The translations under genes and the position numbers were made by a program. Shown here in pieces: positions 34,749 to 44,065 of a stretch of 64,000 nt of DNA (within the stretch, counting starts at the first letter, position 1; every line of letters starts with the position of its first letter). Source of the stretch: an uncultured Acetatifactor sp. (lineage in GTDB: Bacteria; Bacillota; Clostridia; Lachnospirales; Lachnospiraceae); NCBI GenBank assembly GCA_910585015.1, contig CAJUCT010000023.1:1-64000 (forward strand), given 5' to 3'. The notes beneath the pieces were generated by a model, which ran no database searches, was not told the DNA's origin, and was given only the letters and a program-made list of their open reading frames with translations.

Positions 34749-34822
34749 GTGCGTTTAGCTCAGCTGGATAGAGCGTTTGGCTACGGACCAAAAGGTCGGG
34801 GGTTCGAATCCTCTAACGCACG
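34749..34822 (+). tRNA. tRNA-Arg (anticodon ACG)
   Basis: The 74-base cloverleaf has acceptor stem GTGCGTT/AACGCAC, D arm GCTC...GAGC, anticodon stem TTTGG/CCAAA around loop CTACGGA (anticodon ACG) and T loop TTCGAAT. The discriminator is G, and CCA is not encoded. Confidence 0.93.
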
Positions 34823-34830
34823 GTATTTTA

Positions 34831-34875
34831 AAAGCCGAAATTCGTTGACAATTCAACGTATTCCGGCTTTTTTTT
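34831..34875 (+). terminator. Terminator after tRNA-Arg
   Basis: AAAGCCG with CGGCTTT encloses an inner CGTTG/CAACG stem, followed by a run of T. Confidence 0.85.
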
Positions 34876-34952
34876 GCGCGTATTTTTTACTCGGTTTACT
34901 GTTTGGTGTCGGCCCGGAAAGTATTCCTTATGAAAATATAAACAATATGTAT

Positions 34953-34981
34953 TTGAAGAATAGTAGAGACTGTGTTATACT
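34953..34981 (+). promoter_or_regulatory. Promoter of leuB
   Basis: TTGAAG (34953-34958) and TATACT (34976-34981) are 17 bases apart, about 75 bases before the leuB start. Confidence 0.55.
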
Positions 34982-35057
34982 GTTTAGAAAAATAATCTCC
35001 TCTTATACCCAAGGCGGGAAACGGGGCGGTTACGGAATATAATAGTAGGAGGAAGCT

Positions 35058-36161
35058 ATGGAACTGAAGATTACCTGTATTCCCGGGGACGGAATCGGCC
35101 CGGAGATTGTGTCGGAAGCAAAAAAAGTGCTTGAAAAGGTGGCCGATAAGTACGGCCATGTGATGAAGTTTACGGATATTCTGATGGGCGGCGCGTCCAT
35201 TGATGTGCATGGGGTGCCCCTGACGGCGGAGGCGGTGACCACGGCCAAGGCGGCGGATGCGGTGCTGATGGGTTCCATCGGCGGCAATACCACCACCTCC
35301 CCCTGGTACAAGCTGCCTCCCAATCTGCGCCCGGAGGCGGGTCTGCTCAAGATCCGCAAGGAACTGAATCTGTTTGCCAATCTGCGGCCTGCGGTACTCT
35401 ATGATGAACTTGCGGCGGCCTGTCCTCTGAAGGAGGAGATCAGCGGAGCCGGATTTGATATGATGATTATGCGGGAACTCACGGGCGGTCTGTATTTCGG
35501 TGAGCGCAGGACCGTGGAGGAAAACGGTGTGCGCAAGGCCGTTGACACCTTGACTTATGACGAGAACGAGATTCGCCGGATTGCCATTAAAGGCTTTGAT
35601 ATTGCCATGAAGCGCCGTAAAAAAGTGACCAGCGTGGACAAGGCCAATGTGCTGGATTCCTCCAGGCTCTGGAGAGCAGTGGTGGAAGAGGTGGCAAAGG
35701 ATTACCCGGAGGTGACTCTGGAGCATATGCTGGTGGATAATTGCGCCATGCAGCTGGTAAAGGATCCCGCGCAGTTTGACGTGATTCTGACGGAGAATAT
35801 GTTCGGCGATATCCTGTCCGACGAGGCCAGCATGGTGACCGGATCCATCGGTATGCTGGCCAGCGCCAGCCTGAACGATACGAAGTTTGGCCTGTATGAG
35901 CCCAGCGGCGGATCCGCCCCGGACATTGCGGGTAAAGGCATTGCCAATCCCATCGCCACGATCCTCAGCGCCGCCATGATGCTGCGGTACTCCTTTGACC
36001 TGGATAGGGAGGCCGATGCGGTGGAGGCAGCGGTGAAACAGGTGCTGACGGAAGGGTACAGAACCATCGACATTATGCCCCAGAAGGGGGAGGAGACCAC
36101 GGGGAACATCACCCAGGTGGGCACTGCCCGGATGGGTGACTTGATTGCGGAGAGAATATAG
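35058..36161 (+). CDS. leuB: 3-Isopropylmalate dehydrogenase
   Basis: LeuB oxidises 3-isopropylmalate with NAD to the ketoacid precursor of leucine. The 367-residue protein has the family start ITCIPGDGIGPEIV, the substrate loop with Arg residues (LRPEAGLLKIRKELNLFANLR, shown here as LRPEAGLLKIRK and ELNLFANLRP), DKANVLDSSRLW (about 195-206) and metal-binding Asp in ENMFGDILSDEASM. AGGAGG precedes the ATG. ilvD follows 78 bases later on the same strand. leuA and leuCD are not in the window. Confidence 0.95.
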   Translation: MELKITCIPGDGIGPEIVSEAKKVLEKVADKYGHVMKFTDILMGGASIDVHGVPLTAEAVTTAKAADAVLMGSIGGNTTTSPWYKLPPNLRPEAGLLKIRKELNLFANLRPAVLYDELAAACPLKEEISGAGFDMMIMRELTGGLYFGERRTVEENGVRKAVDTLTYDENEIRRIAIKGFDIAMKRRKKVTSVDKANVLDSSRLWRAVVEEVAKDYPEVTLEHMLVDNCAMQLVKDPAQFDVILTENMFGDILSDEASMVTGSIGMLASASLNDTKFGLYEPSGGSAPDIAGKGIANPIATILSAAMMLRYSFDLDREADAVEAAVKQVLTEGYRTIDIMPQKGEETTGNITQVGTARMGDLIAERI

Positions 36162-36239
36162 AAGGGGGACGTGTGTCCCGAAGGAACGTAACCCTTTAGT
36201 GCCATCGCGCGGCGATTAATAAACAGGAGGAATCACAAT

Positions 36240-37904
36240 ATGATGACAAGCGACAACGCGAGAGCCGGTATGCAGCAGGCACCGGCCAGAAGTCTTTTTA
36301 ATGCCCTGGGCTTTACCCAGGAGGAGATGAAGAAACCCATGGTGGGCATCGTCAGTTCTTACAATGAGATCGTGCCCGGCCATATGAATATTGACAAGAT
36401 CGTGGACGCAGTGAAGCTGGGCGTGGCAGAGGCGGGCGGAGTACCTGTGGTATTCCCTGCCATAGCGGTGTGCGACGGCATTGCCATGGGCCATGTGGGC
36501 ATGAAGTACTCTCTGGTGACCCGGGATCTGATTGCGGATTCCACAGAGTGTATGGCCATCGCTCATCAGTTTGACGCCCTGGTGATGGTGCCTAACTGTG
36601 ACAAGAACGTGCCGGGCCTGCTGATGGCAGCGGCAAGGCTGAATCTGCCCACGGTGTTTGTATCCGGCGGCCCCATGCTGGCGGGACATGTAAAAGGGCA
36701 GAAAAGAAGCCTGTCCTCTATGTTTGAGGCGGTGGGATCCTACGCGGCGGGCACCATGACCGAGGAGGACGTGTGTGAATTTGAGAACAAGGTGTGTCCT
36801 ACCTGTGGTTCCTGTTCCGGCATGTACACCGCCAATTCCATGAACTGCCTGACGGAGGCGCTGGGCATGGGCCTTGCGGGCAACGGCACCATACCGGCGG
36901 TGTACTCCGAGCGTATCAAGCTGGCGAAACATGCGGGCATGGCGGTGATGGAGATGCTGAGGCAGAATATCCGTGCCAGAGATATTATGACCAAGGAGGC
37001 AATCATGAACGCCCTGACGGTGGATATGGCCCTGGGCTGTTCCACCAACTCCATGCTGCATCTGCCCGCCATTGCCCATGAGATCGGCTTTGATTTTGAC
37101 ATAAGCTTTGCCAACCCCATCAGCGAAAAGACCCCTAACCTGTGCCATCTGGCTCCGGCAGGCCCCACCTACATGGAGGACCTGAATGAGGCGGGCGGCG
37201 TGTACGCAGTGATGAAAGAACTGGCGGATATCGGTCTGCTGAACACCGATTGCATGACCGTGACCGGCAGGACCATCGGGGAAAATATCGCAAATGCGGT
37301 AAACAGGAACCCTGAGGTCATCCGTCCCGTGGAGAATCCTTACAGCAAGACCGGCGGACTGGCTGTTCTTAAGGGCAATCTTGCGCCGGACGGCTCCGTG
37401 GTGAAGCGTTCCGCCGTGGTGGAGGAGATGATGGTGCATGAAGGCCCGGCCAGAGTCTTTGACTGTGAGGAGGACGCCATCGAGGCCATCAAGAGCGGCA
37501 GGATCGTGGCGGGAGACGTGGTAGTAATCCGCTATGAGGGCCCCAAGGGCGGTCCCGGCATGAGGGAGATGCTCAATCCCACCTCCGCCATTGCGGGTAT
37601 GGGTTTGGGATCCAGCGTGGCGCTGATTACCGACGGCAGATTCTCCGGCGCCTCCAGAGGCGCTTCCATCGGCCATGTATCCCCGGAGGCGGCAGTGGGC
37701 GGCCCCATGGCTCTGGTGGAGGAGGGAGATATCATCAGCATTGATATCCCCGGCCTAAAACTGGACATCAAGGTTTCCGACGAGGAGATGGCTGCCAGAA
37801 GAGCTAAATGGCAGCCCAGGCAGCCCAAGGTGACCACCGGCTATCTGGCCCGATACGAGAAGATGGTGACCAGCGGCAACAGAGGAGCTATTCTGGAAAT
37901 CTGA
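36240..37904 (+). CDS. ilvD: Dihydroxy-acid dehydratase
   Basis: IlvD dehydrates dihydroxy acids in valine, isoleucine and leucine synthesis and carries an Fe-S cluster. The 554 residues include the cluster cysteines in NCDKNVPGLLMAAAR (about 120) and CPTCGSCSGMYTANSMNC (about 185-202), and the conserved SGGPML and TDGRFSGASRG segments. The ATG at 36240 has CAGGAGGAATCAC upstream. It probably forms an operon with leuB; ilvB follows after a 168-base gap that holds a large palindrome. Confidence 0.96.
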   Translation: MMTSDNARAGMQQAPARSLFNALGFTQEEMKKPMVGIVSSYNEIVPGHMNIDKIVDAVKLGVAEAGGVPVVFPAIAVCDGIAMGHVGMKYSLVTRDLIADSTECMAIAHQFDALVMVPNCDKNVPGLLMAAARLNLPTVFVSGGPMLAGHVKGQKRSLSSMFEAVGSYAAGTMTEEDVCEFENKVCPTCGSCSGMYTANSMNCLTEALGMGLAGNGTIPAVYSERIKLAKHAGMAVMEMLRQNIRARDIMTKEAIMNALTVDMALGCSTNSMLHLPAIAHEIGFDFDISFANPISEKTPNLCHLAPAGPTYMEDLNEAGGVYAVMKELADIGLLNTDCMTVTGRTIGENIANAVNRNPEVIRPVENPYSKTGGLAVLKGNLAPDGSVVKRSAVVEEMMVHEGPARVFDCEEDAIEAIKSGRIVAGDVVVIRYEGPKGGPGMREMLNPTSAIAGMGLGSSVALITDGRFSGASRGASIGHVSPEAAVGGPMALVEEGDIISIDIPGLKLDIKVSDEEMAARRAKWQPRQPKVTTGYLARYEKMVTSGNRGAILEI

Positions 37905-37931
37905 TATATACTGCTTAACAGTTAAAATTGC

Positions 37932-38037
37932 CGAGTAACCTGACTACATAACGCCGGCCATATACGTTTAACCAATGCAATACGGTAAATTCTGGCGTTA
38001 TGTAGTATAAAATGGAATATCAGGATTCAGGTTATGT
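37932..38037 (+). promoter_or_regulatory. Nested palindrome between ilvD and ilvB
   Basis: ACTACATAACGCC (37943-37955) pairs perfectly with GGCGTTATGTAGT (37994-38006). Just outside, AACCTGA (37937-37943) can pair with TCAGGTT (38026-38032). There is no T-run directly after. It could be a transcript structure modulating ilvB, or an operator. A run of branched-chain codons, as in an attenuator peptide, was not seen. Confidence 0.5.
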
Positions 38038-38072
38038 ATATTTAATATTGACATGAACAGGAGGAAGATTAC

Positions 38073-39740
38073 ATGCAGTTGACAGGATCAGAGATCGTAA
38101 TAGAATGTCTCAAGGAACAGGGCGTGGATACCGTGTTCGGCTATCCCGGCGGTACGATCCTGAATATATACGATGCCCTATATAAACACAGTTCGGAGAT
38201 CCGCCATGTGCTGACCAGCCATGAGCAGGGGGCGGCCCATGCGGCGGACGGTTATGCCAGGGCCACGGGCAAAGTGGGCGTATGCATGGCCACCAGCGGC
38301 CCCGGCGCTACCAACCTGGTGACGGGCATCGCTACGGCCTATATGGATTCCGTGCCCATGGTGGCCATTACCGCCAATGTGAACCTGCCCCTGCTGGGCA
38401 AAGACACTTTCCAGGAGGTGGATATCGCCGGTGTGACCATGCCCATCACAAAACATGGATATATCGTGAAAAATGTGGAGATTTTGGCGGACACCCTGCG
38501 CAAGGCGTTCCACATCGCCAGAAGCGGCCGCCCCGGCCCGGTGCTGGTGGATATCACCAAGGATGTGACAGCGGCTCTATGTGAATACATACCCGCAAAA
38601 CCCCGGGAACTGGAACGGGCAGGCCATTTTACCCAGCAGGAGATTGAGCAGGTGGTGGAGTTGATCAACCAGGCCGGACGCCCCTATATCTATCTGGGCG
38701 GCGGCGCGGTGATTTCCGGCGCCTCCCAGGAGGTGGACCGGTTCGCGGAACTGGTGGATGCTCCGGTGTGTGATACACTGATGGGCAAAGGCGCCTTTGA
38801 CGGCAACAGTCCCCGCTATACCGGCATGATCGGTATGCATGGCACCAAGACCTCCAATCTGGGCGTGAGCCAGTGTGACCTGCTGATCGCACTGGGAGCC
38901 AGGTTCTCCGACCGGGTGACCGGCAATCCGAAAAAATTTGCGGAGGAGGCCAAGATCATCCACATTGATATCGACGCTGCGGAGATCAACAAAAATATTC
39001 GGGTGGATGCCTCCCTGATCGGGGATTTGAAAGATGTGCTGGCTGCCATTAATGAAAAGCTGGAGCCTCAGAACCATTCCGATTGGATGAAGCGGATCCA
39101 GGATTTAAAGAGTACCTACCCGCTGAAATATGACAGGGAAGGCTTATCCTGTCCCTACGTGATGGAGGAGATCGACAGGATCACTAAGGGTGAGGCTATC
39201 ATCACCACCGATGTGGGACAGCATCAGATGTGGGCGGCTCAGTATTACCACTATACCAGCCCCCGTACTTTCCTGTCCTCCGGCGGCCTGGGCACCATGG
39301 GCTACGGTCTGGGAGCCTGTATTGGCGCGCAGGTGGGTCAGCCGGATAAGATCTGCATCAATATCGCCGGTGACGGATGCTTCCGCATGAATATGAACGA
39401 ACTGGCCACCGCCAGCCGCTACAATATCCCCATTATTCAGGTGGTGATCAACAACCATGTGCTGGGGATGGTGCGCCAGTGGCAGACTCTGTTTTACGGT
39501 AAGCGGTATTCTCAGACAGTCTTAAACGACAAGGTGGATTTCTGCAAGGTGGCGGAGGGGCTGGGCTGCAGCGCTGTCCGGGTGACAAAAAAGGAGGAAT
39601 TTGCGCCTGCGCTGGAGAAGGCATTGGCCCTCAAGGCCCCGGTGCTGATTGAGTGCGTGATTCCCGAGGACGACAAGGTATTTCCCATGGTGCCCGCCGG
39701 GGCGCCCATCAATGAAGTGTTTGACGGGGACGACCTGTAA
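38073..39740 (+). CDS. ilvB: Acetolactate synthase, large (catalytic) subunit
   Basis: This thiamine-diphosphate enzyme condenses pyruvate to acetolactate, or with 2-oxobutyrate for isoleucine. The 555 residues show the N-terminal TPP domain with GYPGGTILNIYDAL and catalytic Glu in SHEQGAAHAADGYARATG, and the C-terminal GDGCFRMNMNELATA...NNHVLGMVRQ TPP/Mg site. These fit the acetolactate synthase rather than pyruvate oxidase type. AGGAGGAAG precedes the ATG. The regulatory subunit (ilvN/ilvH) and ilvC are not nearby. Confidence 0.94.
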   Translation: MQLTGSEIVIECLKEQGVDTVFGYPGGTILNIYDALYKHSSEIRHVLTSHEQGAAHAADGYARATGKVGVCMATSGPGATNLVTGIATAYMDSVPMVAITANVNLPLLGKDTFQEVDIAGVTMPITKHGYIVKNVEILADTLRKAFHIARSGRPGPVLVDITKDVTAALCEYIPAKPRELERAGHFTQQEIEQVVELINQAGRPYIYLGGGAVISGASQEVDRFAELVDAPVCDTLMGKGAFDGNSPRYTGMIGMHGTKTSNLGVSQCDLLIALGARFSDRVTGNPKKFAEEAKIIHIDIDAAEINKNIRVDASLIGDLKDVLAAINEKLEPQNHSDWMKRIQDLKSTYPLKYDREGLSCPYVMEEIDRITKGEAIITTDVGQHQMWAAQYYHYTSPRTFLSSGGLGTMGYGLGACIGAQVGQPDKICINIAGDGCFRMNMNELATASRYNIPIIQVVINNHVLGMVRQWQTLFYGKRYSQTVLNDKVDFCKVAEGLGCSAVRVTKKEEFAPALEKALALKAPVLIECVIPEDDKVFPMVPAGAPINEVFDGDDL

Positions 39741-39900
39741 AGCGGCATGCGGGGAATAATACTTTTTGACAGGACACAAAAAGAGCAGCTGCCGCATATA
39801 AATTAAGGAATAAAGCTGTTGTATCGTTGGCAGGCTTGCGGTACACAAAAGGGGGATTGCCGGAAAAGCCGTTGCATTTCCGGCGTGATGGTGATTTACA

Positions 39901-41301
39901 ATGAAAAAGATGTTTCGCATATGTCTGCTGACGATTCTCTGTGTGACTTTTGTGACGCTGGGCGGCTTCCTGCTCCTGATCTGGTACTATGGAAGGACCT
40001 TTGTGGTAAATACCTGGATTAACGGCATATATTGTACCGGCATGACAGTGGAAGAAGTAAACAGCGAACTGGTGAAGAACGCGGAGATACCGGAGTTTAT
40101 GATTGTTGACGAATTGGGGCGGAGTTGGCCGCTGGATCTGGCCAGAGCGGATTACTGCGTGGACTACACGGACAGCCTGTATGCATATCTGCGCAGCAGG
40201 CAGACCGCCTGGCTAAGTCAGAGTGAGACAGTGGAGCAGCATCTGTTTCCTCAGACCAGATGGAACCATGAGAAATTAAGGGAACTGGTGGCAGGCATGG
40301 ACTGGGTGCAGGCGGCACAGGAGCGAAGCACAGAGGTGGAGATCCGGGTGGGGGAGGACGGGGAAGAGCCCTATGTCCTCTATGATGGGAAAAGCCGGCG
40401 GTTGGATACGGAAAAACTCTGCGACTATGTGCAGCAATGTCTGGAAAGTGAGAACTACCAGGTACATGTGGGGCAGGGGGATTGCTATGTGGAATTGGAG
40501 GATACGGCGGCGGATGTTCTGCAGAGACAGCGTTTTGCGGAGTTACAGTCTTTTTTGCACAGCAGCCCGGTCTATGACATGGGGGCCGAACAGATTGAAT
40601 TGACACCGGAGATACTGGCCTCCTTTCTGCAAAAAGACAGCACCGGGTGTCCCGTATGGGAACGGGAGGAACTTATACTCAGCGCCGATGGGGTCAGGGA
40701 GTGGGTGGAGCAGTTGGCAGGGCAGTATGACACGGTGGATACCACCAGGGATTTCCAGACCACGGAAGGACGGGTGGTGCAGGTGGCGTACAAGACCTAT
40801 GGCACACAGCTGGATGTGGAGGCAGAGGTGGAATTTCTCACGGAGGAGTTGTTTTACCAGCGGCAGGAGCCCCTGGTGCATAAGCCCGCGTATCTTCAGG
40901 AAGGGTTCTGCAGGGGGCTGGACGATATCGGGGATACCTACATCGAAGTGGACATGGGGCAGCAGCGCATGTATTATTACCAGAACGGCGAGTGCCTGGT
41001 CTCTGTGGATGTGGTCACCGGCAATGCCCGGCGCAGATGGAATACCCCGGAGGGGATCAATTTTGTCTATGCCAAGCAGAGAAACCGTATCCTGCGGGGA
41101 GCGGACTATGCCACTCCCGTGAAATACTGGATGCCGGTGGTGGGCAATGTGGGCATACACGATGCCGACTGGCGCAGGGATTTTGGCGGGGAGATTTACC
41201 TGACCAACGGATCCCACGGCTGTATCAATACACCTCCGGACGTGATGAGCGAGTTGTATGAACTGGTGGAGAAGGGGACGCCGGTGGTGATGTTTTACTG
41301 A
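39901..41301 (+). CDS. L,D-transpeptidase (YkuD) with N-terminal membrane anchor
   Basis: The 466-residue protein has one membrane segment (about 7-28), an extracellular region resembling the putative peptidoglycan-binding PG_binding_4 type (about 40-330) and a YkuD catalytic domain (about 335-466). The catalytic motif is SHGCIN with Cys441, preceded by His in NVGIHDADW. Such enzymes form 3-3 peptide cross-links or attach proteins to peptidoglycan outside the cell. It lies alone between ilvB and serC, with a weak ribosome site before the ATG at 39901. Confidence 0.9.
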   Translation: MKKMFRICLLTILCVTFVTLGGFLLLIWYYGRTFVVNTWINGIYCTGMTVEEVNSELVKNAEIPEFMIVDELGRSWPLDLARADYCVDYTDSLYAYLRSRQTAWLSQSETVEQHLFPQTRWNHEKLRELVAGMDWVQAAQERSTEVEIRVGEDGEEPYVLYDGKSRRLDTEKLCDYVQQCLESENYQVHVGQGDCYVELEDTAADVLQRQRFAELQSFLHSSPVYDMGAEQIELTPEILASFLQKDSTGCPVWEREELILSADGVREWVEQLAGQYDTVDTTRDFQTTEGRVVQVAYKTYGTQLDVEAEVEFLTEELFYQRQEPLVHKPAYLQEGFCRGLDDIGDTYIEVDMGQQRMYYYQNGECLVSVDVVTGNARRRWNTPEGINFVYAKQRNRILRGADYATPVKYWMPVVGNVGIHDADWRRDFGGEIYLTNGSHGCINTPPDVMSELYELVEKGTPVVMFY

Positions 41302-41338
41302 CAGAGGGTAGGTGCAGACTAATATTTTAACAAAGTAG

Positions 41339-41367
41339 TTGACTAAAGTGTGTTTTGGATATAAAAT
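41339..41367 (+). promoter_or_regulatory. Promoter of serC-serA
   Basis: TTGACT (41339-41344) and TAAAAT (41362-41367) are 17 bases apart, giving a leader of about 145 bases before serC. Confidence 0.65.
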
Positions 41368-41382
41368 AAATGAATCATATGG

Positions 41383-41497
41383 GACAGTAGATTCTCGGAT
41401 GGATGCGGCACATAAATGTGCGATCCATGTATGAACGCCTAAGGAGCCAGACACCGATCATAGAATTGGAGAGTGAAGGGGAATCTGCAAAGCTCTA
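41383..41497 (+). repeat. Divergent family-1 element within the serC leader
   Basis: The leader reads GACAGTAGATTC ... GAATCTGCAAAGCTCT, matching the family-1 frame AACAGCA[stem]...[stem]GCGGAACTCT with outer stem AGATTC/GAATCT. The core is GAACGCCTAAGGAGCCAG. A strong extra hairpin ATGGATGCGGCACAT/ATGTGCGATCCAT (41399-41428) is specific to this copy. It starts soon after the promoter, so it would be part of the serC transcript. Confidence 0.55.
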
Positions 41498-41518
41498 AAT
41501 AAAGAGGAGGAAGAGGAA

Positions 41519-42601
41519 GTGTCAAGAGTTTACAATTTTTCGGCAGGCCCCGCAGTTTTGCCTGAAGAAGTACTGAAAGAAGCTGCAGAGGAGATGTTAG
41601 ATTATCGGGGAACCGGTATGTCCGTGATGGAGATGAGCCACAGGTCCAAGGCTTACGAGGCCATTATTCAGGAGGCGGAGGCCGATCTGAGGGAACTGAT
41701 GAACATCCCTGACAATTATAAGGTATTGTTTTTACAGGGCGGAGCCAGCCAGCAGTTTGCCATGATCCCCATGAATCTGATGAAGAATAAGGTGGCTGAT
41801 TATATTGTGACGGGTCAGTGGGCCAAGAAGGCCTACCAGGAGGCTTGCATCTACGGCAAGGCCAACAAGATTGCCTCCTCGGAGGACCAGACATTTTCCT
41901 ATATACCCGACTGCTCCGATCTGCCCATCAGTGAGGACGCGGACTATGTGTATATCTGCGAGAACAACACTATCTACGGAACCAAGTTTAAGACCCTGCC
42001 CAACACCAAGGGCAAGACTCTGGTGGCGGACGTATCCAGCTGCTTTTTGTCCGAGCCCGTGGATGTGACCAAGTATGGTGTGATCTACGGCGGTGTGCAG
42101 AAAAATATCGGCCCTGCGGGCGTGGTCATCGTGATTATCCGGGAGGATCTGATCACCGAGGATGTGCTGCCGGGTACGCCCACCATGTTAAAGTACAAGA
42201 TCCATGCGGACAATGGTTCCATGTACAACACCCCGCCTGCTTACGGCATCTATATCTGCGGCAAGGTGTTCAAGTGGATCAAGAAGCAGGGCGGCCTGGA
42301 GGCCATGAAGGCCCACAACGAGAAGAAGGCGGCGATCCTGTATGATTTCCTGGATAGCAGCAGGCTCTTTAAGGGCACTGTGCGCAGGGAGGATCGCTCC
42401 CTGATGAATGTGCCTTTTGTCACAGGCAATGAGGAGTTGGATGCGAAATTTGTCAAGGAGGCCAAGGCGGCAGGCTTTGAGAACCTGAAGGGCCACAGAA
42501 CCGTGGGCGGCATGAGGGCTTCCATCTACAATGCCATGCCCATAGAAGGCGTGGAGAAGCTGGTGGAGTTTATGAAGAAATTCGAGGAGGAGAATGCCTG
42601 A
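41519..42601 (+). CDS. serC: Phosphoserine aminotransferase
   Basis: SerC converts 3-phosphohydroxypyruvate to phosphoserine with glutamate and PLP. The 360-residue protein starts at GTG (41519) after AGGAGGAAGAGGA, with the family N-terminus VYNFSAGPAVLPEEVL. The PLP lysine is in GGVQKNIGPAG (about 196-206), and the C-terminal RTVGGMRASIYNAM is characteristic. Its stop overlaps the serA start (TGATG), so the two are translationally coupled. Confidence 0.96.
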   Translation: MSRVYNFSAGPAVLPEEVLKEAAEEMLDYRGTGMSVMEMSHRSKAYEAIIQEAEADLRELMNIPDNYKVLFLQGGASQQFAMIPMNLMKNKVADYIVTGQWAKKAYQEACIYGKANKIASSEDQTFSYIPDCSDLPISEDADYVYICENNTIYGTKFKTLPNTKGKTLVADVSSCFLSEPVDVTKYGVIYGGVQKNIGPAGVVIVIIREDLITEDVLPGTPTMLKYKIHADNGSMYNTPPAYGIYICGKVFKWIKKQGGLEAMKAHNEKKAAILYDFLDSSRLFKGTVRREDRSLMNVPFVTGNEELDAKFVKEAKAAGFENLKGHRTVGGMRASIYNAMPIEGVEKLVEFMKKFEEENA

Positions 42602-43764
42602 TGTACAAAATTAATTGTCTGAATCCCATTGCGGATGTGGGACTTAAGAATTTCAGCGACAAGTATCAGATTACGGCGGACGTGCAGGAGGCCGACGGCA
42701 TCCTGGTACGCAGCGCTTCCATGCATGAGATGGAGATTCCCGCAGGGCTGCTGGCGGTGGCCCGGGCGGGCGCAGGGGTGAACAATATCCCCCTGGATAA
42801 ATGCGCGGAGAAGGGCGTGGTAGTGTTCAACACCCCCGGCGCCAATGCCAACGGCGTGAAGGAACTGGTGCTGGCAGGTATGCTGCTGGCCGCCAGGGAT
42901 GTGATTGGCGGTATCGACTGGGTCAAGGCGTCTGCGGACAACGCGGATATTGCCAAGGCGGCGGAGAAGGAGAAGAAGAACTTTGCCGGAACCGAGATTA
43001 TGGGCAAGAAGCTGGGCGTCATCGGCCTGGGAGCCATCGGCGTGAAGGTAGCCAATGCCGCAGTGTCTCTGGGCATGGAGGTATATGGATATGACCCCTA
43101 TCTGTCCGTCAATGCGGCCTGGAACCTGAGTCGCTCCGTGAAACATGTGCTGAATGTGGACGATATCTATGCGGACTGCGATTATATCACCATCCATGTG
43201 CCCCTGCTGGACTCCACTAAGGGTATGATCAATGCGGTGTCCATCGCCAAGATGAAGGAGGGCGTGGTGCTGCTGAATTTTGCCAGGGATCTGCTGGCCA
43301 ATGAGAAGGATGTGCTGGAGGGGCTGCAGAGCGGCAAGATCGCCCGCTATGTGTCCGATTTCCCCAATCCCACCACGGCAGGGCAGAAGGGCTGCATCGT
43401 GATTCCCCATCTGGGCGCCAGCACAGAGGAGTCCGAGGACAACTGTGCGGTGATGGCTGTGGAGGAGATCATGGATTATCTGGAGAATGGCAATATCCGC
43501 AACAGCGTGAACTATCCGGCCTGCGACATGGGCATCTGCTCCAAGGCGGGACGTGTGGCCATTTTCCACAAGAACATTCCCAATCTGATCACCCAGTTTA
43601 CCGCCGAGTTCGGCGTGAAGGGCATCAACATCAGCGATATGACCAATAAATCCAGAGGCGAGGTGGCCTACACCATGATTGATGTGGAGAGTGCTCCTAC
43701 GGCAGAGATTATTGAGGCGCTGGAGAAGATTGACGGCGTGTTCAGAGTCAGAGTTGTAAAATAG
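42601..43764 (+). CDS. serA: 3-Phosphoglycerate dehydrogenase
   Basis: SerA oxidises 3-phosphoglycerate as the first step of serine synthesis. The 387-residue protein has the NAD site GLGAIGVKVANAA (about 142-154), catalytic Arg in NFARDLLANE, and the HLGAS pair (IPHLGASTEESEDN, about 276-289). A short C-terminal ACT-like domain (about 315-387) may bind serine. Its start overlaps the serC stop by one base. A terminator follows at 43776. In related Clostridia, a DUF1015 gene commonly follows serA; here that gene is 3.8 kb away behind an AT-rich insertion. Confidence 0.95.
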   Translation: MYKINCLNPIADVGLKNFSDKYQITADVQEADGILVRSASMHEMEIPAGLLAVARAGAGVNNIPLDKCAEKGVVVFNTPGANANGVKELVLAGMLLAARDVIGGIDWVKASADNADIAKAAEKEKKNFAGTEIMGKKLGVIGLGAIGVKVANAAVSLGMEVYGYDPYLSVNAAWNLSRSVKHVLNVDDIYADCDYITIHVPLLDSTKGMINAVSIAKMKEGVVLLNFARDLLANEKDVLEGLQSGKIARYVSDFPNPTTAGQKGCIVIPHLGASTEESEDNCAVMAVEEIMDYLENGNIRNSVNYPACDMGICSKAGRVAIFHKNIPNLITQFTAEFGVKGINISDMTNKSRGEVAYTMIDVESAPTAEIIEALEKIDGVFRVRVVK

Positions 43765-43775
43765 TATGTTGCGGG

Positions 43776-43811
43776 AAAAAGCTCTTAAGCGGCGGTTTAG
43801 GAGCTTTTTAA
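43776..43811 (+). terminator. Terminator of serC-serA
   Basis: AAAAAGCTC pairs with GAGCTTTTT around an 16-base loop containing GGCGG. Confidence 0.65.
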
Positions 43812-43812
43812 C

Positions 43813-43842
43813 TTGACATAATCCTTTGGAGACTACTAAATA
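43813..43842 (+). promoter_or_regulatory. Possible promoter of the BspA-like gene
   Basis: TTGACA (43813-43818) and TAAATA (43837-43842) are 18 bases apart. The remaining ~220 bases before the gene are AT-rich and show nothing else recognisable. Confidence 0.35.
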
Positions 43843-44065
43843 AGATTAGCGGTTTTTTCTCATGGATATGTCGTGGACACCAATCGACATGGTGGACGGG
43901 AAGTGCCAAGGTTGTCATCAAATCTATAGATGACAATAATCAGAATAATGGTAGTGTGTTCAAAGTCCAGATAGGGGATAAGAGTAACATTCTGTTTTAC
44001 TGCATTATGCTTCTTGTATCTGGGACTGGCTTCTTATAAGTAATAAAAGGCAAGAGGGAAAAATT

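Noticed and set aside
36216..37676. 486-codon open frame on the minus strand over ilvD
   Set aside because: It lies antisense to a clear dihydroxy-acid dehydratase gene and has a His/Gly/Arg-rich composition typical of shadow frames in GC-rich genes.
37905..38072. Attenuator leader peptide before ilvB
   Set aside because: No short frame with clustered Leu, Val or Ile codons was found, and the hairpin has no T-run.
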